Below are positions 1 through 5,666 of a DNA stretch of 7,156 nt, one piece after another; the stretch's first letter is position 1, and each line of letters starts with the position of its first letter. The position numbers and the translations under genes are program-made. The notes under the pieces were generated by a model. It had not been told where the DNA came from and did no database searches. It saw nothing but the letters and a program-made list of their open reading frames with translations. The DNA is from CAJYAN01 sp046484825 (GTDB lineage Bacteria > Pseudomonadota > Gammaproteobacteria > UBA6429 > Thiohalophilaceae), in NCBI GenBank assembly GCA_046484825.1, contig JAWOIE010000289.1, positions 1-7,156 of the forward strand. The letters run 5' to 3'.

Positions 1-144
1 CAGCGAAGTTTCCGGCATGAAAGGAGTGGCGATAGCTTAGCAAGGAGGTTACCTGTTGCGCATGAATTTGCCGGCACACGGTTGGCGTGTCGGTTCACTG
101 CCGTTAACACCGTCCGGTTGACGTCTACGTGGTGATTTCAAATA
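1..144. other. Region downstream of tRNA-Leu, no supported gene
   Basis: I find no convincing coding region here. On the minus strand this is the sequence following tRNA-Leu. An imperfect inverted repeat around 72-97 (arms ACACG and CGTGT around GTTGG) could help stop tRNA transcription, but it has no T-run in either direction. A strong Shine-Dalgarno-like AAGGAGG lies at 42-48 on the plus strand, but it precedes only a roughly 20-codon reading frame ending near 121, so I do not call a gene. Confidence 0.4.
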
Positions 145-196
145 TGGTGCCCGGGGCCGGAATCGAACCGGCACGGTGTTGCCACCGAGGGATTTT

Positions 197-463
197 CGTA
201 CCAACTGCAACTTTCGTTGCTGCTATATTAGCATTTGTGGTCTGGACTTTCTCTTCACCATATTCGCAATATGCGAGCTTAGGTGGGTGCCGTCAAGTCT
301 CTACACGTTCCCTTATCCCCTCACCCTGCCCCTCTCCCGCGAGGAAAGGGAAGCAAGAAGAATTCAGGCTTCGCTCGGGATTGCCACCACCACGACGTGT
401 TGAGGTTTCCCCGAATTTGACACCATTCACCGCAAAGTTTCCTGTCACGGTGCTCAAATGTTT
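197..463 (-). ncRNA. Group I self-splicing intron (IC3-like) in tRNA-Leu
   Basis: A 267-nt intron that should excise from pre-tRNA-Leu by two transesterifications started by guanosine. Read 5' to 3' on the minus strand: P1 pairs exon CUU with guide GAG, giving a U34-G wobble at the splice site. UUU just before GAG can form P10 with exon AAA. P2 is CACCG/CGGTG. P3 is GGTGTC/GGCACC. P4 is TCGGG/CCCGA, within core segments TTCGGGGAAACC and GGCAATCCCGAGC. P7 is GACT/AGTC, within GTAGAGACTTGACGG and GAGAAAGTCC. P8 is CACC/GGTG with an inner TCGCA/TGCGA stem. P9 hairpins are TGCTA-ATA-TAGCA and GCAAC-GAAA-GTTGC, the latter a GNRA tetraloop. The last intron base is G (position 197). From memory, the core closely follows the Anabaena tRNA-Leu intron, including a P3 with the same G-U pair. 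No reading frame lies inside it. Confidence 0.94.
308..352. repeat. REP-like C-rich repeat inside the intron's P6 region
   Basis: Arms TTCCCTT (308-314) and AAGGGAA (346-352) form a perfect 7-bp stem. It encloses a C-rich block at 317-344 that contains CCCCTCACCCTG and a hairpin CCTC-tcccgc-GAGG (331-344). This resembles the short palindromic repeats of the form CCCTCACCC...CCCTCTCCCGC...GGG that I know from intergenic regions of many proteobacteria. In the intron it falls between the P4/P5 3' strands and P7, where the variable P6/P6a extension sits, so it lengthens a peripheral stem and leaves the catalytic core intact. Assignment to a named repeat family is inference. Confidence 0.55.
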
Positions 464-525
464 AAGTCCCTTGCGTCTACCAGTTTCGCCACCCGGGCAT
501 ATGGGGGTGAAAGTAGAAGTCGTGC

Positions 526-531
526 ATTGTA
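526..531 (-). promoter_or_regulatory. Candidate -10 box of a private tRNA-Leu promoter
   Basis: The minus strand reads TACAAT here (5 of 6 against TATAAT), about 28 nt upstream of the tRNA-Leu 5' end. That would allow a start near 519 and a leader of about 20 nt. No good -35 hexamer is visible at 16-18 nt spacing. The box lies in the 140-bp gap shared with the opposing HNH gene. A private promoter would make sense because read-through from tRNA-Cys would have to cross the HNH gene in antisense and the hairpins at 1120-1188. Confidence 0.35.
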
Positions 532-638
532 CGAGATTGTGTAACTATATGGAACCTAAGAGAAAAAGAAAATTGATGCTATATTTAGGGACACAGACAG
601 GAGCACAATCGGTAGCACGTTTCCCAAGGACCGGGGCT

Positions 639-1103
639 ATGAAATTACGTAAATATACTGAAAAGCAACTGAGAGAAGCCGTCAGCAATTCAACATCCTT
701 TAGGCAAACCCTCAGCAACCTCAACGTCGCCGCATACGGTGGTAATTATGAGATTTTGAAAAAAGCTATTAGCCACTTTGACTTAGATACTTCACATTTT
801 ACTGGTCAAGCCTGGAACAAGGGTAAAAATTTACCTGCCAGAATATCGATTGACCAATATCTAAATAATGAAGTAGCAATTCAGTCATTCAAGCTTAAAA
901 ATCGGCTTTTGAAAGAAGGTTACTTTGAGCATCAATGCTCGCAATGTCGTAAAACCAGTTGGCTGGGGCAGCCTATCCCCTTGGAACTGGACCACATCAA
1001 TGGCAACAATAAAGACAATCGTTTAAATAACTTACGATTGCTTTGTCCCAATTGTCATGCACTTACCCCCACATATCGGGGCAAGAACCGTACTTTGACA
1101 TAG
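639..1103 (+). CDS. Free-standing HNH endonuclease
   Basis: A 154-residue protein. The N-terminal half (about 1-60) begins with a YTEKQLREAV segment and runs to the block TSHFTGQAWNKGK (51-63), both typical of small phage-like or free-standing HNH nucleases. The C-terminal half is the nuclease: zinc-ribbon cysteines C100 and C103 (CSQC) and C136 and C139 (CPNCH), with HNH residues H119 (LDHINGN), N131 (NNLRLL) and H140. Family knowledge: such proteins nick or cut DNA using a beta-beta-alpha metal site, and many are mobile. I chose the ATG at 639 because AAGGA lies 8 nt upstream and the family's N-terminal pattern starts there. The reading frame stays open back to 129, but that part crosses the antisense tRNA and intron and is spurious. 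Codon use is visibly more AT-rich than in uvrC or pgsA, which suggests transfer. Target site unknown. Confidence 0.88.
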   Translation: MKLRKYTEKQLREAVSNSTSFRQTLSNLNVAAYGGNYEILKKAISHFDLDTSHFTGQAWNKGKNLPARISIDQYLNNEVAIQSFKLKNRLLKEGYFEHQCSQCRKTSWLGQPIPLELDHINGNNKDNRLNNLRLLCPNCHALTPTYRGKNRTLT

Positions 1104-1119
1104 TTTTTTGGATAGGCTC

Positions 1120-1188
1120 GGTTGAGATACTCAGAGAAACCCTTCGGGTTTCATCTTGAGTACCTTAACCATCTCCGATGGTTCAAGG
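1120..1188. repeat. Two overlapping hairpins between HNH gene and tRNA-Cys
   Basis: The first hairpin spans about 1120-1170. Its inner stem GAAACCC-TTC-GGGTTTC (1136-1152) is extended outward by TACTCA/TGAGTA (1128-1133/1157-1162) and then GGTTGAG/CTTAACC (1120-1126/1164-1170), with small bulges. The second spans about 1163-1188. Its perfect stem AACCATC-TCC-GATGGTT (1167-1183) is flanked by CCTT/AAGG. The two share 1167-1170, so they are partly exclusive. Neither is followed by a T-run, so a classical rho-independent terminator is not shown. They may act as a bidirectional stop, protect a transcript 3' end, or be a palindromic repeat unit brought in with the HNH gene. Confidence 0.6.
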
Positions 1189-1193
1189 AAAAA

Positions 1194-1267
1194 TGGAGGC
1201 TGGGGCCGGAATCGAACCGGCGTCAAAGGTTTTGCAAACCCACGCATAACCATTTTGCTACCCAGCC
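1194..1267 (-). tRNA. cysT: tRNA-Cys(GCA)
   Basis: A 74-nt gene including encoded CCA (1194-1196). The acceptor GGCTGGG pairs with CCCAGCC, and the discriminator is U, as expected for cysteine. The anticodon loop TTGCAAA gives GCA. The T-arm is GCCGG-TTCGATT-CCGGC. Like other bacterial tRNA-Cys, it has A13 opposite A22. Two less usual points: the anticodon stem TGGGT/ACCTT leaves a U27-U43 mismatch plus a G-U pair, and by my numbering positions 15 and 48 read A and C. It sits between tRNA-Gly and tRNA-Leu as in E. coli glyW-cysT-leuZ. A terminator separates it from tRNA-Gly, so it is probably transcribed from its own promoter. Confidence 0.95.
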
Positions 1268-1281
1268 GTGCAGGTGGTGTG

Positions 1282-1287
1282 ATTATA
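1282..1287 (-). promoter_or_regulatory. Candidate -10 box for tRNA-Cys
   Basis: The minus strand reads a perfect TATAAT, 14 nt upstream of the tRNA-Cys 5' end. It lies immediately after the terminator that follows tRNA-Gly. The expected -35 position falls in the terminator stem and T-run and does not match TTGACA, so the promoter is incomplete by consensus. Its location between a terminator and a tRNA start is the main support. Confidence 0.45.
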
Positions 1288-1300
1288 TAGCCTAGCTCAC

Positions 1301-1334
1301 AAAAAAGCCCCGGTCGGAATGACCCACCGAGGCT
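1301..1334 (-). terminator. Rho-independent terminator after tRNA-Gly
   Basis: On the minus strand, AGCCTCGGT (1334-1326) pairs with ACCGGGGCT (1314-1306) in a 9-bp stem with one T-G pair and an 11-nt loop. It is followed by a run of six T (1306-1301). It begins about 10 nt after the tRNA-Gly CCA end. It should stop most transcription from the tRNA-Gly promoter before tRNA-Cys. Confidence 0.88.
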
Positions 1335-1344
1335 TATTTATATC

Positions 1345-1419
1345 TGGAGCGGGTGATGAGATTCGAACTCACGACAATCTCGTTGGCAACGAGAGACTCT
1401 ACCACTGAGCTACACCCGC
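1345..1419 (-). tRNA. glyW: tRNA-Gly(GCC)
   Basis: A 75-nt gene including encoded CCA (1345-1347). The acceptor GCGGGTG pairs with CACCCGC, and the discriminator is U. The D-stem is GCTC/GAGT with one G-U pair. The anticodon stem TCTCG/CGAGA encloses loop TTGCCAA, giving anticodon GCC. The T-arm is GTGAG-TTCGAAT-CTCAT. It is the first tRNA downstream of pgsA, as E. coli glyW is. It has a strong promoter starting just 12 nt upstream and a terminator directly downstream, so here it looks like a one-gene transcription unit. Confidence 0.97.
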
Positions 1420-1430
1420 GAAGAAGGCGT

Positions 1431-1458
1431 ATTTTAGCGACGCCCCTCTATCTGTCAA
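1431..1458 (-). promoter_or_regulatory. Sigma-70 promoter for tRNA-Gly
   Basis: The minus strand shows a perfect -35 TTGACA (1458-1453), a 16-bp spacer, and -10 TAAAAT (1436-1431). The tRNA 5' end is 12 nt past the -10 box, so the leader is very short. The sequence after the -10 (ACGCC) is GC-rich, as in many stable-RNA promoters under growth-rate control. That regulatory reading is inference. The promoter lies entirely in the 50-bp pgsA to tRNA-Gly gap. Confidence 0.85.
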
Positions 1459-1469
1459 GCAAAAATGCC

Positions 1470-2054
1470 TTAGGGGCCGGACTTTTCTTTGCTCAGGCTG
1501 GGCCAGGCGGCCTTTAAATACATGAACATAGACCAGAGCGTCAGGATTGCCGAAATATACAGCAGGATATATCCCACGCTGAGCGTGGGGAAAGCGCCGA
1601 GGGGCTGTTCGAACAGCAAAAAGCCGATGGCCAGCATTTGCGCGCTGGTCTTGAACTTGCCCACCAGGGAAACCCTGACCTTGTCATTGCCGCCAATGGT
1701 CGCCATCCACTCGCGCAGCGCCGAGATGGTAATCTCCCGCCCGACAATCACCGCCGCCGGGATGGCCAGCCAGACCGCCATATCCGTGCCCGGATGCTTG
1801 CCCACGAGCAGTACCAGGGCGGTGGCGACCATGAGCTTGTCGGCCACCGGGTCCAGAAACGCGCCAAAGGCGGATTGCTGCTCCAGTTTGCGGGCCAGGT
1901 AGCCATCGACCCAGTCGCTGACGGCGGCAAAAAAGAACACCGCCGTGACCAGCAGGTGCTTCCAGCTGAATTCGGGCAGGTAAAAGGCGATAACAAACAC
2001 CGGGATCAGGATGATCCGCGACAGGGTAATCATGTTGGGGATGTTAAGCGGCAT
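1470..2054 (-). CDS. pgsA: CDP-diacylglycerol-glycerol-3-phosphate 3-phosphatidyltransferase
   Basis: A 194-residue inner-membrane enzyme. It makes phosphatidylglycerol phosphate from CDP-diacylglycerol and glycerol-3-phosphate, the committed step to phosphatidylglycerol and cardiolipin. The CDP-alcohol phosphatidyltransferase signature DGxxARx8GxxxDxxxD is complete: D50, G51, A54, R55, G64, D68 and D72, with D47 three residues before D50. The N-terminus (MPLNIPNMITLSRIILIPVF) is the family's amphipathic start. Hydrophobic segments lie at about 9-25, 33-46, 76-86, 92-106, 138-149 and 160-180. Length is near the usual 180-200. The ATG at 2054 is 5 nt after the uvrC stop, with GGA about 8 nt upstream inside the end of uvrC, so translation is probably coupled to uvrC. 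The uvrC-pgsA-tRNA order matches E. coli. Confidence 0.97.
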   Translation of the reverse strand: MPLNIPNMITLSRIILIPVFVIAFYLPEFSWKHLLVTAVFFFAAVSDWVDGYLARKLEQQSAFGAFLDPVADKLMVATALVLLVGKHPGTDMAVWLAIPAAVIVGREITISALREWMATIGGNDKVRVSLVGKFKTSAQMLAIGFLLFEQPLGAFPTLSVGYILLYISAILTLWSMFMYLKAAWPSLSKEKSGP

Positions 2055-2059
2055 TCTTG

Positions 2060-3904
2060 TTATCCGTTGTCCACGTGGTGAAACGCATCATACACCGATT
2101 GCGCCAGTTGTTTGCTGATTCCCGGCACTTTGGCGAGGTCACCGACCCCTGCCCTGGCGACCTCCTGCAAGCCACCAAACTGTTTGAGTAGCTGCTGGCG
2201 CCGCTTCGGCCCCAGGCCGGGGATGTCTTCCAGCGCCGAGCGGGTGCGCTTTTTGCCGCGGCGCGCCCGGTGGCCGGTAATAGCAAAGCGGTGGGCCTCG
2301 TCGCGGATGTGCTGGATCAGGTGCAGGGCCGGTGAATCCGCGGGCAGTATTATGTCATCGCCCCCATCGGCCAGGCAAAGCGTCTCCAGCCCCGGCTTGC
2401 GGCCTTCGCCCTTGGCGATGCCGACCATCAGCACGCCGTGGACCGATAGCGCCTCCAGCACTTCGCGCGCCTGGGTCAGCTGCCCCTTGCCACCATCGAT
2501 AAAGAGGATGTCCGGCAGCCTGGCCTCGCCCGCCTGTAGTCGCCGGTAACGGCGCATCAGGGCCTGGCGCATGGCGGCGTAGTCATCCCCCGGTGTAATA
2601 CCCTCGATATTAAAGCGGCGATAGTCGGACTTGAGCGGCCCGTTGCGGTCAAACACCACACACGAGGCCACAGTGGCCTCGCCGTGACTGTGACTGATGT
2701 CAAAGCATTCCATGCGTTCGGGCGGGGTGTCCAGGCCGAAGGCGGACTGTATGGCCGCCAGGCGCTGCCCCATGGTGGCCTGACTGCCCAGACGATTTTG
2801 CAGCGCCAGCTCGGCGTTGTGCCGGGCCATGTCCAGCCAGCGGGCGCGGTCGCCCCGTACCCGGCTCTTGATCTTGATGGTGCGCCCCGCCAGCTGGCTG
2901 AGCGCCTGGGCAAACCAGTCGCGCTCGGCAAGGTCGTGACTCAGGACAATCTCCCGCGGCAGGTTCGCGGCATTGACCTTGTCGCCCTGTAAATAGTGCT
3001 GCGACAAAAAGGCCTCCAGCAGCTCGGCGCTGTCGCTGCCCTTGTGCATTTTGGGAAAGTAACTCTGGTTGCCGAGATTGCGCCCCTGACGAATGGTAAA
3101 GAGTTGCAGACAGGCCTGCTGCTGCCTGCTGCTGACGGCAATGACATCCACATCCTCATCGGCGCTGTTGATGTGCTGGGTCTCCTGCATACGTCGCAGG
3201 TTGATAATTTGGTCCCGATAGGCGGCGGCCTCTTCGTAGTGCTGCTCTTGCGCGGCGCTTTCCATTTTCTTCACCAGCTCATCGATGACCTGCTGGCTCT
3301 TGCCGGCAAGGAATAACTCCACATGGCGCACGTCCGCGGCGTACTGCTCCGGGGTAATAAACCCGACACAGGGTGCGGTGCAACGTTTGATCTGATACTG
3401 CAGGCAGGGCCGTGAGCGGTTGTTATAGAAGCTGTCCTTGCACTGGCGTACCGGAAAGAGTTTCTGCAACAGCTGCAAGGTGTCGCGCACCGCATGGGAG
3501 CTGGGATAAGGACCGAAATAGCGACCCTCTTTACGCCTGGCGCCACGATGGAAGCTCAGTCGCGGAAACGTCTGTTGCGTGGATAAATAAATATAGGGAT
3601 AACTCTTGTCGTCGCGAAAGACAATGTTGTAGCGCGGCTTGAGCGCCTTGATGAGATTATTTTCCAGCAACAGCGCCTCGGTCTCGGTATGGGTGACCGT
3701 GGTCTCGATGTGGTGGATGCGTTCCACCAGCGCGCGGGTCTTGGCATCGTGCGGCCGGTTCTGAAAATAACTGCTCAGGCGTTGTTTGAGGTTGCGGGCC
3801 TTGCCTACATAAATAATGGTGCCCTCGGCATCGAACATGCGATACACGCCCGGTTGCCGGGAGACTGTCTTGAGATAGGCCTTGGCGTCAAACGATGTGT
3901 TCAC
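2060..3904 (-). CDS. uvrC: Excinuclease ABC subunit C (UvrC)
   Basis: A 614-residue nucleotide-excision repair nuclease that cuts on both sides of a lesion after UvrB loading. The N-terminal GIY-YIG nuclease (about 15-95; G19-V-Y21, Y32-V-G34, R42, E81) makes the 3' incision. C155, C167, C175 and C179 match the four cysteines reported to bind a [4Fe-4S] cluster in E. coli UvrC. A UVR (UvrB-binding) motif spans about 204-240. An RNase H-like nuclease has D402 (ECFDISH), D470 (FIDGGKGQ) and H538 (DEAHRF) and makes the 5' incision. Tandem helix-hairpin-helix motifs lie at about 557-607. All key residues are present and length is normal. The start is GTG at 3904, supported by alignment with the E. 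coli N-terminus. It is 2 nt after the glycosylase stop with no clear Shine-Dalgarno, so coupled translation is likely. Confidence 0.99.
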   Translation of the reverse strand: MNTSFDAKAYLKTVSRQPGVYRMFDAEGTIIYVGKARNLKQRLSSYFQNRPHDAKTRALVERIHHIETTVTHTETEALLLENNLIKALKPRYNIVFRDDKSYPYIYLSTQQTFPRLSFHRGARRKEGRYFGPYPSSHAVRDTLQLLQKLFPVRQCKDSFYNNRSRPCLQYQIKRCTAPCVGFITPEQYAADVRHVELFLAGKSQQVIDELVKKMESAAQEQHYEEAAAYRDQIINLRRMQETQHINSADEDVDVIAVSSRQQQACLQLFTIRQGRNLGNQSYFPKMHKGSDSAELLEAFLSQHYLQGDKVNAANLPREIVLSHDLAERDWFAQALSQLAGRTIKIKSRVRGDRARWLDMARHNAELALQNRLGSQATMGQRLAAIQSAFGLDTPPERMECFDISHSHGEATVASCVVFDRNGPLKSDYRRFNIEGITPGDDYAAMRQALMRRYRRLQAGEARLPDILFIDGGKGQLTQAREVLEALSVHGVLMVGIAKGEGRKPGLETLCLADGGDDIILPADSPALHLIQHIRDEAHRFAITGHRARRGKKRTRSALEDIPGLGPKRRQQLLKQFGGLQEVARAGVGDLAKVPGISKQLAQSVYDAFHHVDNG

Positions 3905-3906
3905 TG

Positions 3907-4557
3907 TTACCGGTCGATGTGGCAGCGGATCTGTTTAAATACGTCTTCAAACATCGTGGGGGTCAGACGTTTGGTGGACGTGTTATAGCGACTGCAGTGA
4001 TAGGAATCAAACAGCCACAGGCCATTGGGCAGGGCATGTTTATTATTGTGGCCGAAGGCAAAGGCCTTTTGTTTGAGCCCACAGGCCTTTAACACCGCCT
4101 GATGCGCCACGGTGCCCAGGGCGAGTATGGCCGTGCCGGCTTTCAAGCGGCCAATCTCCACCTTCAGGTAGTCGTTGCAGAGACTGACTTCCTGCCCGAT
4201 GGGTTTGTTCTCCGGCGGCAGGCACTTGACCGCATTGGTAATGCGACACTGTTTGAGTTTGAAGCCATCATCCAGCGACACCGATGTGGGTCGATTACTG
4301 AAACCAAATTTATAGAGGGTCTCGTAGAGAATAATCCCGGCATAGTCACCGGTAAACGGTCGTCCTGTGGCATTGGCGCCATGCATGCCCGGGGCCAGGC
4401 CGACAATCAATAATTTCGGGGCCTTGCTGCCGTAGGGGGATACCGGCCGGCCGTGATAGTCGGGATAGTCCTTGCGCACCTGTTTGAGAAAGCCTGCCAG
4501 GCGCGGGCAACGTTGGCAGTTCAGATCGAACTCTTCTTTGGTGGGTTGATAGGTCAT
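3907..4557 (-). CDS. Family 5 (UDGb-type) Fe-S uracil-DNA glycosylase
   Basis: A 216-residue base-excision repair enzyme of the uracil-DNA glycosylase superfamily. Motif 1 is GLAPGMHGANATGRPFTGD (53-71), the UDGb pattern, which lacks the usual catalytic Asp/Asn and is known to act on uracil and other deaminated bases. Motif 2 is HCSRYNT (187-193). C14, C17 (CQRC), C112 (NAVKC) and C127 fit the four [4Fe-4S] ligands of families 4 and 5. Length is typical. The start is ATG at 4557; no strong Shine-Dalgarno is visible, only a GTGAAG-like stretch. The 68-nt gap after the response regulator contains a TAAAAT (4589-4584, minus) without a clear -35, so it may be cotranscribed with the regulator. It ends 2 nt before uvrC, which links base and nucleotide excision repair in one unit. 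E. coli has no gene at this position. Family 4 is the main alternative, but the motifs favour family 5. Confidence 0.92.
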   Translation of the reverse strand: MTYQPTKEEFDLNCQRCPRLAGFLKQVRKDYPDYHGRPVSPYGSKAPKLLIVGLAPGMHGANATGRPFTGDYAGIILYETLYKFGFSNRPTSVSLDDGFKLKQCRITNAVKCLPPENKPIGQEVSLCNDYLKVEIGRLKAGTAILALGTVAHQAVLKACGLKQKAFAFGHNNKHALPNGLWLFDSYHCSRYNTSTKRLTPTMFEDVFKQIRCHIDR

Positions 4558-4625
4558 GGCGCTTCACTTAATAATGGATCGCCATTTTAGCAATATCGGC
4601 CGGGGAAGTGTTGCAGGATGTGCGA

Positions 4626-5273
4626 CTACAGGCGGGTATCCGTCATAATGCCGTGCTGCATGGCCATTTTCATCAGCTCCATATCGCTGTTGATGCCCAG
4701 TTTTTCATAAATACGGTAGCGGTAGGTGCTGACGGTCTTGGGGCTGATAAAGAGCTTTTCCGAGATATCGCTGACGCGGGTACCATCCATCAGCATCAGC
4801 ATGACCTGTAGTTCACGCTCGGACAGCTCCTCGAAGGGAGACTGTTCGCCCGCAATGCTGTCAGAGAGCATTTTCTGCGCAATATCCGGGCTGACGTAAC
4901 GTCGCCCGGCAATGACTTCCCGGATACCGCGGGACATCTCCGCCGAGCTAGCCCCCTTGGTGATGTAGCCCATGGCGCCGGCCTTCAGCACACGCCCGGG
5001 GATAATGCCTTCATCGATCATGGAGACGATAATGACCTTGATTTCGGGGTAGCGCTTGAGAATATTACGCGTGGTCTCCAGACCGCCGACACCGGGCATG
5101 TTTAGGTCCATCATCACGATCTGGGGTGGGGAATCAAGGTTACGAAGCAGGTCCATGGCCTCCTCGCCACTACTCGCCTCCCCCAGAATGACATAGTCAT
5201 TCTGGTCTTCTAGAATTCGTCTTATGCCGGTACGCACCAGTTCATGGTCATCAACCAGAAAAATACCAATCAT
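4626..5273 (-). CDS. uvrY: NarL/FixJ-family response regulator, GacA/UvrY type
   Basis: A 215-residue two-component response regulator. The receiver domain (about 1-120) has the acidic pair D8-D9, phospho-acceptor D56 (MMDLNMPG), S84 at the switch position and K106. A LuxR-type helix-turn-helix (about 149-205) contains LSERELQVMLMLMDG and ISPKTVSTYRYRIYEKLGI. The similarity to UvrY/GacA (start IxIFLVDDHELVRTGIRRILED, end segment with SERELQ) and the place upstream of uvrC identify the orthologue group. In known systems it is phosphorylated by BarA/GacS and activates CsrA-titrating small RNAs. The sensor is not in this window, so that role is inherited from the family. The ATG at 5273 has GAGAG 9 nt upstream. 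No terminator is visible before the glycosylase gene. Confidence 0.94.
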   Translation of the reverse strand: MIGIFLVDDHELVRTGIRRILEDQNDYVILGEASSGEEAMDLLRNLDSPPQIVMMDLNMPGVGGLETTRNILKRYPEIKVIIVSMIDEGIIPGRVLKAGAMGYITKGASSAEMSRGIREVIAGRRYVSPDIAQKMLSDSIAGEQSPFEELSERELQVMLMLMDGTRVSDISEKLFISPKTVSTYRYRIYEKLGINSDMELMKMAMQHGIMTDTRL

Positions 5274-5650
5274 ACGATAACTCTCGATTCAGAAAATATT
5301 AATAAAAACTAATACAGTTGTGATGGCTGCGTATAAATAGTAAGTGACTCCGGGGTGTGCGTCTATCATAAACTTGTCATAAAGCCGCATGAGCGATCGT
5401 GTCTCAAGAGCTGCTGGACACTCCTAATGTCGCTGTAAGTAACATGATCCGCACGGATCTACTATTGGGAAAACTGCATTGTCGCTGCAGGTGCACACAA
5501 TGGCAGCCAGGGCGCAGTGCCGCGCGACTGGCAGTGAATCGAACTAGCCTCAGGGTTATTCGCTAGTGCTGGCGACATTGAGCAGGTGGAATAATCGCAA
5601 CACGGTCTTGTCGGCTTGTGGGAGACCTGTCACAGGATACGCGTTCCCGG

Positions 5651-5666
5651 GGTTGGCCGGCCAACC
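5651..5666. repeat. Perfect 16-bp palindrome GGTTGGCCGGCCAACC
   Basis: Uninterrupted two-fold symmetric sequence in otherwise non-coding DNA. It could be a dimeric regulator's operator or a cruciform-forming element. There is no second copy in the window and no neighbouring promoter clear enough to assign a role. Confidence 0.5.

Larger units (their letters stand above)
145..498 (-). tRNA. leuZ: tRNA-Leu(UAA), interrupted by a group I intron
   Basis: Split leucine tRNA gene. The 5' exon is 464-498 (35 nt) and the 3' exon is 145-196 (52 nt including encoded CCA at 145-147). Joined, they give an 87-nt class II tRNA. The acceptor GCCCGGG pairs with CCCGGGC, and the discriminator is A. The anticodon stem is AGGGA/TCCCT around loop CTTAAAA, giving anticodon TAA. 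The long variable arm is CGGTG-GCAA-CACCG, and the T-arm is GCCGG-TTCGATT-CCGGC. The intron separates U34 from A35, the site used in cyanobacterial and plastid tRNA-Leu(UAA). Position after pgsA, tRNA-Gly and tRNA-Cys matches E. coli leuZ, so the symbol is given by synteny and isoacceptor. The Cys-Leu gap of about 700 bp holds an opposing HNH gene, so this tRNA probably has its own promoter. Confidence 0.96.

Noticed and set aside
42..121. Roughly 20-codon frame preceded by AAGGAGG
   Set aside because: Spacing to the ATG at 62 is long (a TTG at 56 would fit better), and the peptide is too short and featureless to support.
129..638. N-terminal extension of the HNH reading frame, and the overlapping frame at 176-403
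   Set aside because: It runs antisense across the tRNA-Leu exons and the intron. The peptide PGAGIEPA is the usual false translation of an antisense tRNA T-arm. A ribosome binding site and the family's N-terminal pattern place the real start at 639.
1101..1110. T-run after the HNH stop as a terminator
   Set aside because: The TTTTTT lies before the hairpins, not after a stem, so it does not form a rho-independent terminator for the plus strand.
5434..5451. Possible GacA-binding box beginning TGTAAG
   Set aside because: The second half-site should be CTTACA after six bases, but the sequence reads GATCCG, so the palindrome is absent.
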